A stretch of 64,000 nt of DNA from Parabacteroides sp. Marseille-P3160 (GCF_900162725.1 NZ_LT799418.1:3938378-4002377), one strand, 5' to 3'. Counted from the stretch's first letter, positions 17,802 to 28,460 are shown. Numbers and translations are program-made. The notes: generated by a model not told the origin, from the letters alone.

Positions 17802-18989
17802 ATGAAAACAAGAAAATATTTAAAAGAATGGGCAGAAAAATATCGACAGGATTTGGTAAGTGATATTTTGCCATTTTGGATGAAATATGGTTTGGATCAG
17901 ATAAACGGAGGTATATATACATGCCTTGACCACAAGGGACAGCTTATGGACAGTACAAAATCAGTCTGGTTTCAGGGGCGATTTGCGTTTGTCTGTGCTT
18001 TTGCCTATAATAACATTGAAAAGAAAGCGGAATGGTTATCAGCAGCCCATCAAACTATCGAATTTATCGAAAAATACTGTTTTGATACTGATGGTCGAAT
18101 GTTTTTCGAAGTTACAGCGACAGGAATTCCATTAAGAAAAAGACGCTATATATTTTCCGAAACATTCGCGATCATTGCGATGGCTGAATATGCAATCGCT
18201 TCGGGAGATAGGACCTATGCAAAAAAAGCGTTAGAACTCTTCAAGAGAACGCAATCTTTCATAACAACACCAGGAATGTTGCCGGATAAATATACTCAGA
18301 ATCTAAAACTAAAAGGACATTCGTTGACGATGATTTTGATCAATACGGCCAGTCGGATACGTGCAGCAATAAAAGATCCGGTTTTAGATATACAAATTGA
18401 AGAGTCGATACAATCAATTAAAAATGACTTTTTACATGTGGAATTCAAAGCTTTACTCGAAACTGTAAATATAAACGGTGGATTTGTTGATACCATAATG
18501 GGCAGAACTATTAATCCTGGACATTGTATTGAAACAGCATGGTTTATTCTGGAAGAAGCAAAATATAGAAATTGGGATAAGAAACTAATTGAATTAGGTA
18601 CTACAATACTTGAATGGTCTTGGGACTGGGGTTGGGACAAAAAATATGGAGGAATAAATAATTTTAGAGATTGCAAGAACTTTCCAGCCCAGGATTATTC
18701 TCATGATATGAAATTCTGGTGGCCTCATACAGAGGCTATTATTGCCACTCTCTATGCTTTTGAAGCAACAAGAGATGAAAAGTACTTAGCTATGCATCAG
18801 CAAATAAGCGAATATACGTACAAACATTTTCCCGACAAAGAATATGGAGAATGGTATGGTTATCTACATTTTGATGGCAGCGTTTCCCAATCTGCAAAAG
18901 GAAATCTTTTCAAAGGACCTTTTCACATCCCTCGTATGATGATAAAATCATACATGATATGTAATGAAATAATAAAAAGAATGACATAA
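17802..18989 (+). CDS. nanE: N-acylglucosamine 2-epimerase (ManNAc to GlcNAc)
   Basis: Protein of 395 residues of the AGE family with an (alpha/alpha) toroid. It interconverts N-acetylmannosamine and N-acetylglucosamine directly, without prior phosphorylation, so GlcNAc is then phosphorylated by a hexokinase encoded elsewhere. Family features are WFQGRFAFVCAFAYN (about residues 48-62), the region KFWWPHTEAI with a conserved His, and EYGEWYGYLHFDG near the C terminus. There is no nanK kinase in the cluster, in keeping with this route. Confidence 0.92.
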   Translation: MKTRKYLKEWAEKYRQDLVSDILPFWMKYGLDQINGGIYTCLDHKGQLMDSTKSVWFQGRFAFVCAFAYNNIEKKAEWLSAAHQTIEFIEKYCFDTDGRMFFEVTATGIPLRKRRYIFSETFAIIAMAEYAIASGDRTYAKKALELFKRTQSFITTPGMLPDKYTQNLKLKGHSLTMILINTASRIRAAIKDPVLDIQIEESIQSIKNDFLHVEFKALLETVNINGGFVDTIMGRTINPGHCIETAWFILEEAKYRNWDKKLIELGTTILEWSWDWGWDKKYGGINNFRDCKNFPAQDYSHDMKFWWPHTEAIIATLYAFEATRDEKYLAMHQQISEYTYKHFPDKEYGEWYGYLHFDGSVSQSAKGNLFKGPFHIPRMMIKSYMICNEIIKRMT

Positions 18990-19102
18990 GAAAAAACAGT
19001 TAACCGATTTCCAAGATAGATCATTAAATATATCAATCAATATTACTATAGCTATAAGTTTTTTACCCTTATTATTGTTTAACTTCATTAAAATTTTAAT
19101 TT

Positions 19103-22100
19103 ATGCAAAAACTGTTACTTGTATTAGTTATTCTCAGCATATCGATATGTGCGCTGGGGCAAAACAAAACAATCACAGGTTTCGTATTTGATAATAAAAA
19201 CGAACCTTCGGTTGGAGCAAGTGTCAAAGAGGTTGGCACAATCAATGGAACGATGGTTGATGTCGATGGCTCATTCTCATTAACTCTAAAAGGAGAAAAC
19301 AGTAAAATTAGTGTGTCATTTATTGGCTTTAAAGAACAGATTATTACTGTTGGAACAAAAAAAGAGTTTAGAATCCAACTGGAAGAAGATTCCAGAGTGC
19401 TAGACGAAATTGTTGTAACTGGTTATGGAGGATCACAGTTGCGCACCAAAGTGACAAATTCCATAGCAAAAGTAAAAGATGAAACGCTAAAACAAGGTCT
19501 TTTTTCCAATCCGGCTCAAGCTCTATCTGGAGCTGTTGCCGGCTTATCTGTAAGCCAAACATCTGGTAATCCTGGAAGTACTCCAACATTAGTTCTACGA
19601 GGAGGTACTAACTTTGATGGCTCTGGTTCTCCTCTGATTTTAATAGACGGACAAGTCCGCAGTTCCTTGAGCGATATCAATCCAGATGATATAGAATCCA
19701 TGGAGGTCTTGAAAGACGCAGGAGCTACCGCTATTTATGGTGCACGGGCAAACAATGGGGTCGTATTAGTCACTACCAAACGAGGAAAAGCAGGTCAGAC
19801 AGAGGTTAACCTAAAAACCAAGGTTGGATTGAATTATTTTCATGACTCTTATGATTTTATGAATGCACGTGACTATATCTATTGGATGCGCACAGGCTAT
19901 ATGAATGCATACACAGGAAACAAAACCCATCCGGATGGCTCTGCTGTAAAGCAATGGTCTAGTTTGAGCGGTCTTACTACGGCAACCCCATACGGAACAG
20001 GTAATTTATATTGGGCTGATGCTGCTAAAACCATCCCTTTGGATGGAAATAAAAGCAGTTCTGCGATCTGGAGCACCATGAAATATAGTGACGATCTGGC
20101 ATTTCTTCTTAATCAGGGTTGGGAAACAATGATAGACCCCGTATATGGAGATAAACTGATTTTCAAAAACACAAGTATTGCTGATTTTAATATTGAGACT
20201 CCGACTCTTTCTCAGGATTACAACCTGAGTGTAAATGGAGGCAATGAAAAAGGGCATTATTATGCAGGATTAGGATATAATCGTAGCGAAGGAACAGCTG
20301 TTGGCAACTGGTATCAGCGCGTTACATTCACTTTCAATGCCGATTATAAGTTAAAAGAATGGTTGACTTCATCCTCTAATTTCAATTTTGCAGACGCTAA
20401 ATGGTATGGGCTATCGCCCACTCAAACCGCGGAAGCTAACTATTTTTCACGGGTATTATCTCTTCCTCCTACATTTCGGGGCTACAATGCTAATGGTGAA
20501 ATGCTGTTAGGTAATAATTCAGGTGACGGGAATCAGCAATATAATCTTGATGCTTTCCATCGTGACCTGAATACAGATAAGTTTACTATGAACCAGTCTT
20601 TTACTATAAACTTTATGAAAGACCTTTCATTGAAGCTGGGAACCATCTGGTATTTTGCAGAAGATAAGCAGGAATCGTTCAATAAAGATTATATGACTTC
20701 TCCCGGTAATTATAATACCGCACATAATACTTCTGCTTATTTCGACCGGGTTTTAGATCAGACTTATAACGCTGTATTAAACTACAAGAATCAGATTAAT
20801 GAGAATCATTATCTGGATGCCATGGCTGGTTTTGAATATTACGACTCTTATGACAAAGGTTTTTCTGCATCAGGTTCGGGTTCCCCTCTTGAGGATTTTA
20901 TGGATCTGGAATATACTTCTACGGAAGAAGGAAAACGTAGTATCGACTCATGGCATTCGCGCCAGCGTATCATGTCTTTTTTTGGCCGGATAAATTACGA
21001 TTACCAGGCCAAATACTTGCTTTCGTTTGTTGTCAGAAAAGATGGATATTCAAAATTAGCGGAAGATAATCGCTGGGGTGTATTTCCCGGAATATCGGCA
21101 GGCTGGGTGTTTAGTAAGGAGAATTTTATGGAAAAGATGAAAGATGTGGTTTCTTTTGCAAAACTCCGAGCCAGCTTTGGACTGAATGGGAATGTTAACC
21201 CGAGTTGGGTAGGCAATTATACCATACAGGGTTCTTACGGAACTACAACCAACTATGATGGAGCTCTTGCTTTGGGGCTGGGTAGCATCCCAAATCCTTA
21301 CTTGAAATGGGAAAAATCGAAAACCACAGAAGTTGGCTTGGATATGGGATTTCTCAACAATCGCATCACGGCTAATCTGGGTTATTACACACGCTTGACA
21401 AGTGATAAGTATGCCAGTATTACTGTACCGTCTACTTCGGGAGTAAGCTCTATTACTTCTAATAATGGAGAGTATCAGAATCAGGGATTTGAATTTGAAT
21501 TAGGCTTCAAAGTTCTTGACAGAAAAGATTGGAAATGGAATATCAATTGGAATGGCGCCGTTGCAAGCAGCAAGGTTATATCTTTACCTTACAATGGATT
21601 GTCTAACAACCGTCAAAGTGCTTACCAAGTATACAGCGGTAATGGTGATGAATTAATCTGGGTAGGCGGATATCAGGAAGGGCAACGCCCCGGCGATATT
21701 TATATGTTTATAGCTGAGGGTATATACAAATCGGAAGATGAAATACCTGATGGTTTAATAGACATCACAAGTGGAAACAACGGTTCTAGTGGACGACCTT
21801 TGTACGGAGGCACAGCGGGCTATAATAAATTGACTGCTACACAGAAAGCAAACGCATTGAAAATAGAGCCCGGTGATGTAAAATGGAAAGATGTGAATGG
21901 AGACGGAGTTATAGATAATTATGATATGGTAAAGATCGGCAACCTTAGACCGAAGTTTACAGGAGGATTCAATACTAATGTACGTTGGAAAGACCTAAGT
22001 TTATCTGCCCGATTCGATTATGCCTTGGGATTTTGGGCTATAGATTATAAAACCATGTGGATAATGTCTTGTGCTCAAGGAACCTACAATACAATATCCG

Positions 22101-22435
22101 AAACATTTGATACATGGAGTATTGATAATCCAGATGCAAAATTTCCAACTTATGTATGGGCTGACCAATTAGGAAAAAGAAATTATTGCCGTGAGTCATC
22201 TATTTTTGCTTATAGAGGAGATTATTTGGCTTTCCGTGAAGTTAGCTTGTCATATAAACTTCCTTCTCAATGGATACAAAAAGCTAAACTATCAAATGTT
22301 GAAGTATCTGTTACAGGACAAAATTTGGGTTATCTGACTGCAGCCAAGCACTTATTCTCTCCGGAACAATCTAGTAACAATGGTGGATATCCATTGCCAC
22401 GTACTATTATTTTCGGTTTAAACGTAACTTTCTAA
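19103..22435 (+). CDS. nanO: SusC-like TonB-dependent outer-membrane receptor for sialic acid
   Basis: Outer-membrane transporter of 1110 residues. A signal peptide (to about residue 19) is followed by a CarboxypepD_reg-like domain (TITGFVFDNKNEPSVGASVKE), a TonB-box/plug start DEIVVTGYGG near residue 100, a plug (residues about 115-230 with the GSPLILIDGQVR and IYGARANNGVVLVTTK motifs) and a beta-barrel ending in FGLNVTF. It pairs with the SusD-like protein encoded 11 bases downstream. The nan context indicates N-acetylneuraminate, perhaps also sialosides, as substrate (inference from Bacteroides/Tannerella NanO). Confidence 0.93.
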   Translation: MQKLLLVLVILSISICALGQNKTITGFVFDNKNEPSVGASVKEVGTINGTMVDVDGSFSLTLKGENSKISVSFIGFKEQIITVGTKKEFRIQLEEDSRVLDEIVVTGYGGSQLRTKVTNSIAKVKDETLKQGLFSNPAQALSGAVAGLSVSQTSGNPGSTPTLVLRGGTNFDGSGSPLILIDGQVRSSLSDINPDDIESMEVLKDAGATAIYGARANNGVVLVTTKRGKAGQTEVNLKTKVGLNYFHDSYDFMNARDYIYWMRTGYMNAYTGNKTHPDGSAVKQWSSLSGLTTATPYGTGNLYWADAAKTIPLDGNKSSSAIWSTMKYSDDLAFLLNQGWETMIDPVYGDKLIFKNTSIADFNIETPTLSQDYNLSVNGGNEKGHYYAGLGYNRSEGTAVGNWYQRVTFTFNADYKLKEWLTSSSNFNFADAKWYGLSPTQTAEANYFSRVLSLPPTFRGYNANGEMLLGNNSGDGNQQYNLDAFHRDLNTDKFTMNQSFTINFMKDLSLKLGTIWYFAEDKQESFNKDYMTSPGNYNTAHNTSAYFDRVLDQTYNAVLNYKNQINENHYLDAMAGFEYYDSYDKGFSASGSGSPLEDFMDLEYTSTEEGKRSIDSWHSRQRIMSFFGRINYDYQAKYLLSFVVRKDGYSKLAEDNRWGVFPGISAGWVFSKENFMEKMKDVVSFAKLRASFGLNGNVNPSWVGNYTIQGSYGTTTNYDGALALGLGSIPNPYLKWEKSKTTEVGLDMGFLNNRITANLGYYTRLTSDKYASITVPSTSGVSSITSNNGEYQNQGFEFELGFKVLDRKDWKWNINWNGAVASSKVISLPYNGLSNNRQSAYQVYSGNGDELIWVGGYQEGQRPGDIYMFIAEGIYKSEDEIPDGLIDITSGNNGSSGRPLYGGTAGYNKLTATQKANALKIEPGDVKWKDVNGDGVIDNYDMVKIGNLRPKFTGGFNTNVRWKDLSLSARFDYALGFWAIDYKTMWIMSCAQGTYNTISETFDTWSIDNPDAKFPTYVWADQLGKRNYCRESSIFAYRGDYLAFREVSLSYKLPSQWIQKAKLSNVEVSVTGQNLGYLTAAKHLFSPEQSSNNGGYPLPRTIIFGLNVTF

Positions 22436-22446
22436 ATTGATAAAAT

Positions 22447-24003
22447 ATGAAAAAGATATTATATAGCCTTTCCATGATAGTAGGTCTTATTTTTACATCA
22501 TGTGATGCCTTGGACCTATCACCGGAAGATTACTATGGTAGTGGAAATTTTTGGAAAAACACATCACAGGTAGATGGATATATGAATGGGTTGAATTCTT
22601 ATTTGAGAAGCAATTACAGTATGTTTTATGTCTTGGGTGAACTTCGTGGAGGAAACCAGCGTATCGGTACCTCTTCGTTGAATACCAGTTTGGATTATTC
22701 TGTCATTCGTTCGCAACTACTTACTAAGGATAATACAGGGATAAGTAATTGGAACGGGTTATACTCATCTATTATGCGCATAAATTTAGCTATTTCGGAA
22801 TTGGAAAAAGAAACTAATTTTCTCAGCGAAAGCGAAAAAAATTACTACCTAGGCCAAGCTTACGGTTTAAGAGCCCTGCATTACTTTATGCTATATAGAA
22901 CCTACGGAGGCGTTCCAATCGTCACCGAAGTAGAAATATTAAACGGAAAAGTTACAGCCGAGAAGTTCTATGTAGAAAGGGCAACTCCTCAGGCTACAAT
23001 GAGTTTTCTAAAAGAAGATATAGCAAAATCGGAAAGTTACTTTGGATCAAATGTAACAATTAATAAGAATAAATGGTCTAAATATGCGACATTGATGTTG
23101 AAAGCAGAAATCTATATGTGGGCTGCTAAGGTTTCTATCACCGATTATACTGCTACCGGGCAGGCGGACTTGTCTATTGCCAAAACTGCTTTGAATGAGA
23201 TAATCGGAAAATTTAGTCTATTAAGTAATTTTGAAAGCATTTTCTCTACTTCTAACAAAGAAAGCTCAGAAGTTATTTTCACTTTACATTTTGCAGATAA
23301 TGAAGCAACTAACTGGGGAGGGATGTTCTTGTATCAGGATGCTGTGTTTATTAATCAGGTATATGGGAGAAATGGAGAAAAGATCACAGGAGATAGTCTC
23401 AATCTGAAAGGTACAGGAGGTGTATTCCGCCATGAATATGTTGAAGATTTCTGGAAAACATATGATGCGGAAGATACTCGTCGGGACGCGACATTCCTTG
23501 AGTATTATCAAAGTAAAAGCAGTTCGGGAGAGTTGAGTAATTTCGGTTGCGTTATGTTAAAAGGAGTTGGTTCAATAAACTCTAACAACAATCATATCTA
23601 CGATAGTGATATTATTATTTACCGCTATGCAGATGCTTTATTAATGATGGCCGAGTGTGAGAATGGCTTGGGTAATCCTTGTGCCTCCTATATTAATCAA
23701 ATACGTCAACGTGCCTACGGAAGTAATTATCCCGGGCATGAATATACAGAAGGCACATACGCAGAAAACGAATTGGCCATTTTACATGAACGGGATAAAG
23801 AATTCGTTTGGGAAGGTAAACGTTGGTTCGATGTTGTACGTATGCACGATTCAAATAATAAATCACTGGCTTTTTCGAATAGCGGTAATTATCCTTCAAC
23901 TTCTCCTCTGCTAAATCAAGATGAGGCCTATAAATTGCTTTGGCCTGTAGATGCAAGCACATTAAATGTAAACCCACTGCTCAAGCAAACACCGGGATAT
24001 TAA
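22447..24003 (+). CDS. nanU: SusD/RagB-like surface lipoprotein for sialic acid
   Basis: Lipoprotein of 518 residues with lipobox FTSCDA (Cys about residue 19), exposed on the cell surface as the lid of the SusC partner. SusD-family features include the TPR-like helices in the first half (YYLGQAYGLRALHYFMLYRTYGGVPIV) and the C-terminal ERDKEFVWEGKRWFDVVRM signature. Known NanU proteins bind free sialic acid with high affinity; the same role is inferred here from gene order. Confidence 0.93.
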   Translation: MKKILYSLSMIVGLIFTSCDALDLSPEDYYGSGNFWKNTSQVDGYMNGLNSYLRSNYSMFYVLGELRGGNQRIGTSSLNTSLDYSVIRSQLLTKDNTGISNWNGLYSSIMRINLAISELEKETNFLSESEKNYYLGQAYGLRALHYFMLYRTYGGVPIVTEVEILNGKVTAEKFYVERATPQATMSFLKEDIAKSESYFGSNVTINKNKWSKYATLMLKAEIYMWAAKVSITDYTATGQADLSIAKTALNEIIGKFSLLSNFESIFSTSNKESSEVIFTLHFADNEATNWGGMFLYQDAVFINQVYGRNGEKITGDSLNLKGTGGVFRHEYVEDFWKTYDAEDTRRDATFLEYYQSKSSSGELSNFGCVMLKGVGSINSNNNHIYDSDIIIYRYADALLMMAECENGLGNPCASYINQIRQRAYGSNYPGHEYTEGTYAENELAILHERDKEFVWEGKRWFDVVRMHDSNNKSLAFSNSGNYPSTSPLLNQDEAYKLLWPVDASTLNVNPLLKQTPGY

Positions 24004-24053
24004 AACATATTTGTTGGGAATATAAACCGATTCTTGGCTGTTAAATAATCAGA

Positions 24054-24091
24054 ATGTAGTAGAAGTCTATTCAAAAAGTCTTTTACTACAT
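24054..24091 (+). terminator. hairpin between susD and sialidase (possible attenuator)
   Basis: A 12-base stem (atgtagtagaag with cttttactacat, one G-T pair) and 14-base loop in the 158-base gap after the SusD gene. It is not followed by a T run, so it is more likely an mRNA-stabilising or partial-termination structure lowering expression of the downstream enzymes than a full terminator. Confidence 0.5.
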
Positions 24092-24161
24092 CTGATTCCC
24101 ACTTAATTTCCATAAAGAGTTTTATTTTTATAGAATCAAAATAGAAATACCGATTAATATC

Positions 24162-25796
24162 ATGAGAAAACTAATATCTTGTTTTTATTTACTACTTATA
24201 TTTGTTACATACATCGGAGCCCAAGAAATTGTACAGATAAAGCACCCTCGGCTTCCCATCCTTATCGACAGGCAGGATAACATATTGTTTTATCTGCGTG
24301 TAAACACGGATATACTGAACAGCAAGATATTGAATAATGTGACAGTAAGCTTCGATAAGGAAATAAATCCTAATGAAATAAAAGCGGTAAAACTATATTA
24401 CAGTGGCATTGAAAACGTGCAAAGAAAAGGGAAAGAATATTTTTCTCCTGTACAATATATATCTAGAGATATACCTGGTAAGACATTGGCGGCTAACACT
24501 TCTTATTCAATAAAAAAATCAGAGGTTACCTCTATAAAAAACGAAATAACATTATCAGCCGATCAAAACATGATAGGCGGTATAAACTATTTCTGGATCA
24601 GTATCGAAATGCATCCTCAAGCCTCAATACATTCTCAGATAAGAGCACAGATAAAAGAAATAATTATAGATGGAAAACCTGTTTTAAATCGACCGGATAA
24701 AAAGACAACCTATTATCTTGGTGTAGGTGTTCGTCACGCAGGAGATGACGGGGTTGCAGCATATCGTATACCGGGCATGGCGACATCTAACAAAGGCACA
24801 TTACTGGCAGTTTACGATGCGAGGTATAATAATAGCTCTGATTTACAGGAATATATCGACATAGGCTTGAGCAGAAGTACCGATGGAGGTCAAACATGGG
24901 AGCCTATGCGTATACCAATAAAATTTGAGGAATATGGAGGGTTGCCAAAAGCACAAAATGGAGTTGGAGATCCAGCAATACTGGTGGATAAAAAAAGCGG
25001 GACAATCTGGATTGTTGCCGTATGGACACACGGCATGGGAAATGGCCGCGCATGGTTCAATTCTCAACAAGGGATGACTATAGATAAAACCGCACAATTG
25101 GTAATGGCTAAGAGTGATGATGATGGTAAAACATGGTCTGAACCTATTAATATTACCGAACAGCTAAAACAGCCTGAATGGTCCTTTTTGCTGCAGGGTC
25201 CCGGAAATGGTATTACGATGGAAGACGGAACAATTGTCTTTGCCAATCAATTTATTGGAGCAGACGGAATACCCAATGCCGGAATTATGTATAGCAAAGA
25301 CCATGGAAAAACATGGCACACTCATAATTATGCCCGCTGCAATACCACCGAAGCTCAGGTTGCAGAAGTAAGTAAAGGTGTTTTAATGTTAAATATGAGA
25401 GACAATAGAGGTGGTAGCCGTGCTGTCTATACGACTACAGATTTAGGTAAAACATGGAATGAGCACGAATCTTCCCGTACAGCGTTACAAGAGCCGGTTT
25501 GTATGGCGAGCCTAATAAAAATAGCAGCAAAGGATAATATTTTCAGAAAAGACATTTTATTATTCTCTAATCCCAATACAATAAAAGAAAGAAAAAATAT
25601 TACCATAAAGGCCAGTATGGATGGCGGACTGACATGGCTTCCCGAAAATCAATTGCTGATAGATGAAGAACATGGATGGGGTTATTCGTGCCTGTCGCAA
25701 GTAGATAAAGAAACTGTCGGTATACTCTACGAATCCAGTGTCGCCCATATGACCTATCAGGCTTTCAAATTAACTGATATAATCAAAAAGCCGTGA
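24162..25796 (+). CDS. nanH: exo-alpha-sialidase (GH33)
   Basis: Neuraminidase of 544 residues that releases terminal sialic acid from glycoconjugates. Signal peptide to about residue 20; an N-terminal beta-sandwich domain (about residues 25-175, BNR_assembly_N type), then the six-bladed propeller. The RIP motif is YRIPGMA (about residue 200). Five Asp boxes are visible: STDGGQTW, SDDDGKTW, SKDHGKTW, TTDLGKTW and SMDGGLTW. It acts in the periplasm or at the cell surface. The next gene starts one base after its stop, so the two are co-translated. Confidence 0.95.
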   Translation: MRKLISCFYLLLIFVTYIGAQEIVQIKHPRLPILIDRQDNILFYLRVNTDILNSKILNNVTVSFDKEINPNEIKAVKLYYSGIENVQRKGKEYFSPVQYISRDIPGKTLAANTSYSIKKSEVTSIKNEITLSADQNMIGGINYFWISIEMHPQASIHSQIRAQIKEIIIDGKPVLNRPDKKTTYYLGVGVRHAGDDGVAAYRIPGMATSNKGTLLAVYDARYNNSSDLQEYIDIGLSRSTDGGQTWEPMRIPIKFEEYGGLPKAQNGVGDPAILVDKKSGTIWIVAVWTHGMGNGRAWFNSQQGMTIDKTAQLVMAKSDDDGKTWSEPINITEQLKQPEWSFLLQGPGNGITMEDGTIVFANQFIGADGIPNAGIMYSKDHGKTWHTHNYARCNTTEAQVAEVSKGVLMLNMRDNRGGSRAVYTTTDLGKTWNEHESSRTALQEPVCMASLIKIAAKDNIFRKDILLFSNPNTIKERKNITIKASMDGGLTWLPENQLLIDEEHGWGYSCLSQVDKETVGILYESSVAHMTYQAFKLTDIIKKP

Positions 25797-25797
25797 G

Positions 25798-27792
25798 ATG
25801 AAATACTCTATTCTCATATTCCTATTATCTTACTCATCCTTTATATTTGCGGGAGTAGGTGATCTTTTACCCATGCCGCAACAAGTAAAAAAGAATGGGC
25901 TATTTTTTCCTTTAGATAAAGTTAAGCTCTCTACTTCTGTCTTTGAGAAAGAATGGTCGGATTTGATAACAAGCACAGGAGGTAAGGTTAGCCGGTCGGC
26001 AAAGGCTGAAATAATAGTAACCCTTGTCGATAACCTTGATGGTGTGGATTTGAACCAGCAGGAAGCCTATACGCTTTCCATTACAAGGAATCGTATATAT
26101 GTGAAAGCTATAGGCCAAGAAGGGATCTACTGGGCTATGCAAACGTTGAAACAACTTAAGGTAAAAAGAGGATCGAAGTACTACATGGAAGGTTGTGAAA
26201 TTACAGATTTTCCGGCTTTTAGGATAAGAGGATTTATGCAGGATGTTGGTCGGACATATATTTCTTTAGAAGAACTTAAAAGAGAAATAGATGTACTGTC
26301 ACAATACAAAATAAATACTTTTCACTGGCATCTTACCGAAGATTTAGGATGGCGTCTTGAGAGTAAAATATTTCCAATATTGAATGATAGTATAAATTAC
26401 ATAAGACATCCCGGTAAATATTATACATTGGAAGAGGCTAAAGAGTTAGTCGATTTCTGCAAAAAACGTAACGTCCTGCTGATACCGGAAATCGATATGC
26501 CGGGACACAGCCTTGCTTTCAGGAAGGCATTCAGGCACGATATGCAAAGCAAAGAAGGAATGACTATATTGAAGCTTCTGATAGATGAGATATGTGATAC
26601 ATTTGATGTTCCATATATTCATATTGGCACAGATGAAGTACAGTTTACAAATCCGGAATTTATACCCCAGATGGTAAATTATATAAGAGGAAAAGGTAAA
26701 AAGGTCATATCATGGAATCCCGGATGGAAATACCAAGCGGGAGAAATAGATATGACCCAACTATGGAGTTATAGAGGGAAAGCTCAGGAATGGATACCTG
26801 CAATAGATTCAAAGTTCCACTATATCAATCATTTCGATGCTTTTGCCGATCTGGTTGCATTGTACAACAGCCGTATCTTGAATGTCAGCCAAGGCAGTGA
26901 AAGCCATGCTGGATGTATTATCGGAATGTGGCACGACAGATATGTGAAAGAAGAACAGAATATTCTGAAACAGAATAACTTTTATCCGGTAATGTTAACT
27001 TTGGCTGAGCGTACATGGCAAGGAGGGGGAACGGAATATTTCGATGTTAGAGGTACGATGCTTCCCGAAGAAGGATCTTCGGATTTTAAGAATTTCAAAG
27101 AATTTGAAAACAGACTGTTGTGGCATAAAGAAAACAATTTACAGGGATACCCCTTTGCTTATGTCAGGCAAACCGGCGTAAAATGGAGAATAACGGAAGC
27201 TTTTCCCAACAATGGCGATTTAGCAACATCTTTTCCGCCCGAATATAAAATAGAAACATCTTACAGCTATGATGAGAAAGCGTACAATACAAAAGATGCT
27301 ATAGGTGCAGGAATCTATTTAAGACATGTATGGGGAACATTTGTTCCCGGATTTTATAAGAATCCAGAACCCAATCACACAGCTTATGCATATACCTATG
27401 TATATTCTTCTAAAAATCAAGATGTAGGTTTGTGGTTTTCCACACAGGACTATTCCCGTTCAGAAAAGGATTTACCTCCTCGACAAGGAAAATGGGACTA
27501 TAAAGAAAGTAAGATTTGGATCAACGATAGAGAGATAGAACCTCCTGTTTGGGAATCATCCCATACAATCCAATCGAGTGAGATACCATTGACAAATGAG
27601 AATTTTCAGGCACGCGCTCCAATTCCTGTGAGATTAAATAAAGGATGGAATAAAGTTTTACTAAAATTACCGGTCGGACAATTTAGTATAAATGAAATTC
27701 GGTTGGTAAAATGGATGTTTACCTGTGTTTTTGTAACTCCTGACGGAAATCAAATTGAAAAACTCATATACTCTCCGGACAAAATAAGATGA
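25798..27792 (+). CDS. beta-N-acetylhexosaminidase (GH20)
   Basis: Exported GH20 enzyme of 664 residues that trims terminal GlcNAc/GalNAc exposed after sialidase action. After a signal peptide come a GH20b-like N-terminal domain (to about residue 135), the catalytic barrel beginning FRIRGFMQDVGR, and the catalytic Asp-Glu pair D279-E280 in HIGTDEVQF. Most relatives read HIGGDE; the Gly-to-Thr change just before the pair is noted. The part beyond about residue 470 is a beta-rich accessory region. It begins one base after nanH and its stop overlaps the next ATG by four bases. Confidence 0.92.
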   Translation: MKYSILIFLLSYSSFIFAGVGDLLPMPQQVKKNGLFFPLDKVKLSTSVFEKEWSDLITSTGGKVSRSAKAEIIVTLVDNLDGVDLNQQEAYTLSITRNRIYVKAIGQEGIYWAMQTLKQLKVKRGSKYYMEGCEITDFPAFRIRGFMQDVGRTYISLEELKREIDVLSQYKINTFHWHLTEDLGWRLESKIFPILNDSINYIRHPGKYYTLEEAKELVDFCKKRNVLLIPEIDMPGHSLAFRKAFRHDMQSKEGMTILKLLIDEICDTFDVPYIHIGTDEVQFTNPEFIPQMVNYIRGKGKKVISWNPGWKYQAGEIDMTQLWSYRGKAQEWIPAIDSKFHYINHFDAFADLVALYNSRILNVSQGSESHAGCIIGMWHDRYVKEEQNILKQNNFYPVMLTLAERTWQGGGTEYFDVRGTMLPEEGSSDFKNFKEFENRLLWHKENNLQGYPFAYVRQTGVKWRITEAFPNNGDLATSFPPEYKIETSYSYDEKAYNTKDAIGAGIYLRHVWGTFVPGFYKNPEPNHTAYAYTYVYSSKNQDVGLWFSTQDYSRSEKDLPPRQGKWDYKESKIWINDREIEPPVWESSHTIQSSEIPLTNENFQARAPIPVRLNKGWNKVLLKLPVGQFSINEIRLVKWMFTCVFVTPDGNQIEKLIYSPDKIR

Positions 27793-28454
27793 ATATGAAA
27801 CGAGCATTTTTATTGATTCTATTTGTATTCCCTTTATTTATTTCTGCTCAACAGCTAAAGCATTCAACATTCTATGAGCAAAGAAATAGTCTGTTTGAAC
27901 TGCTTTCTATTTCTTCCGACGACATTATATTTCTAGGAAATAGTATTACCAACGGAAATGAATGGGGTGAGCTATTCAATAATATCCATATAAAAAACAG
28001 AGGTATTAGCGGAGATATTTCCGAAGGGATACTCGATCGCCTGGATAATATCCTGAGAGGAAAACCCAAAAAGATATTTCTGCTGATCGGAATAAACGAT
28101 ATTGCACGAAATATATCTGTCGACTCTACAGTTCAAAATATCAAGTCTATTATTTCTAAAATTCAATCAGTAACTCCGAAAACAAAGTTGTACTTGCAAA
28201 GTGTATTGCCTGTCAATTCTGACTTCGGTACGTTTGCAGGACATATGAAATCGGATTCAATAAAGAATTTAAATGAGAAATTAAAAAGTATAACTGAAGA
28301 ATATTCTTTACGGTATATAGACTTGTATTCGAGGTTTGTAACTACAGGGACAAATAAACTAAATCCAAAATATACAAATGACGGATTACATCTTATGGGA
28401 ACGGGCTATTTTTTATGGAGAGATATTCTTATGCCATATGTTGAAGAAAAGTAG
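27789..28454 (+). CDS. SGNH/GDSL-family exported esterase
   Basis: Protein of 221 residues with a signal peptide and the four SGNH blocks: block I FLGNSITNG with the nucleophile S52, block II Gly in NRGISGDIS, block III Asn in LLIGINDI, and block V Asp-His in NDGLHLMGTGY. In this operon it probably removes O-acetyl groups from sugars, most likely sialic acid or GlcNAc (inference). Its ATG overlaps the GH20 stop (ATGA); a second ATG two codons later is equally possible. The next gene carries another, different SGNH domain. Confidence 0.88.
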   Translation: MNMKRAFLLILFVFPLFISAQQLKHSTFYEQRNSLFELLSISSDDIIFLGNSITNGNEWGELFNNIHIKNRGISGDISEGILDRLDNILRGKPKKIFLLIGINDIARNISVDSTVQNIKSIISKIQSVTPKTKLYLQSVLPVNSDFGTFAGHMKSDSIKNLNEKLKSITEEYSLRYIDLYSRFVTTGTNKLNPKYTNDGLHLMGTGYFLWRDILMPYVEEK

Positions 28455-28460
28455 ATTGAT

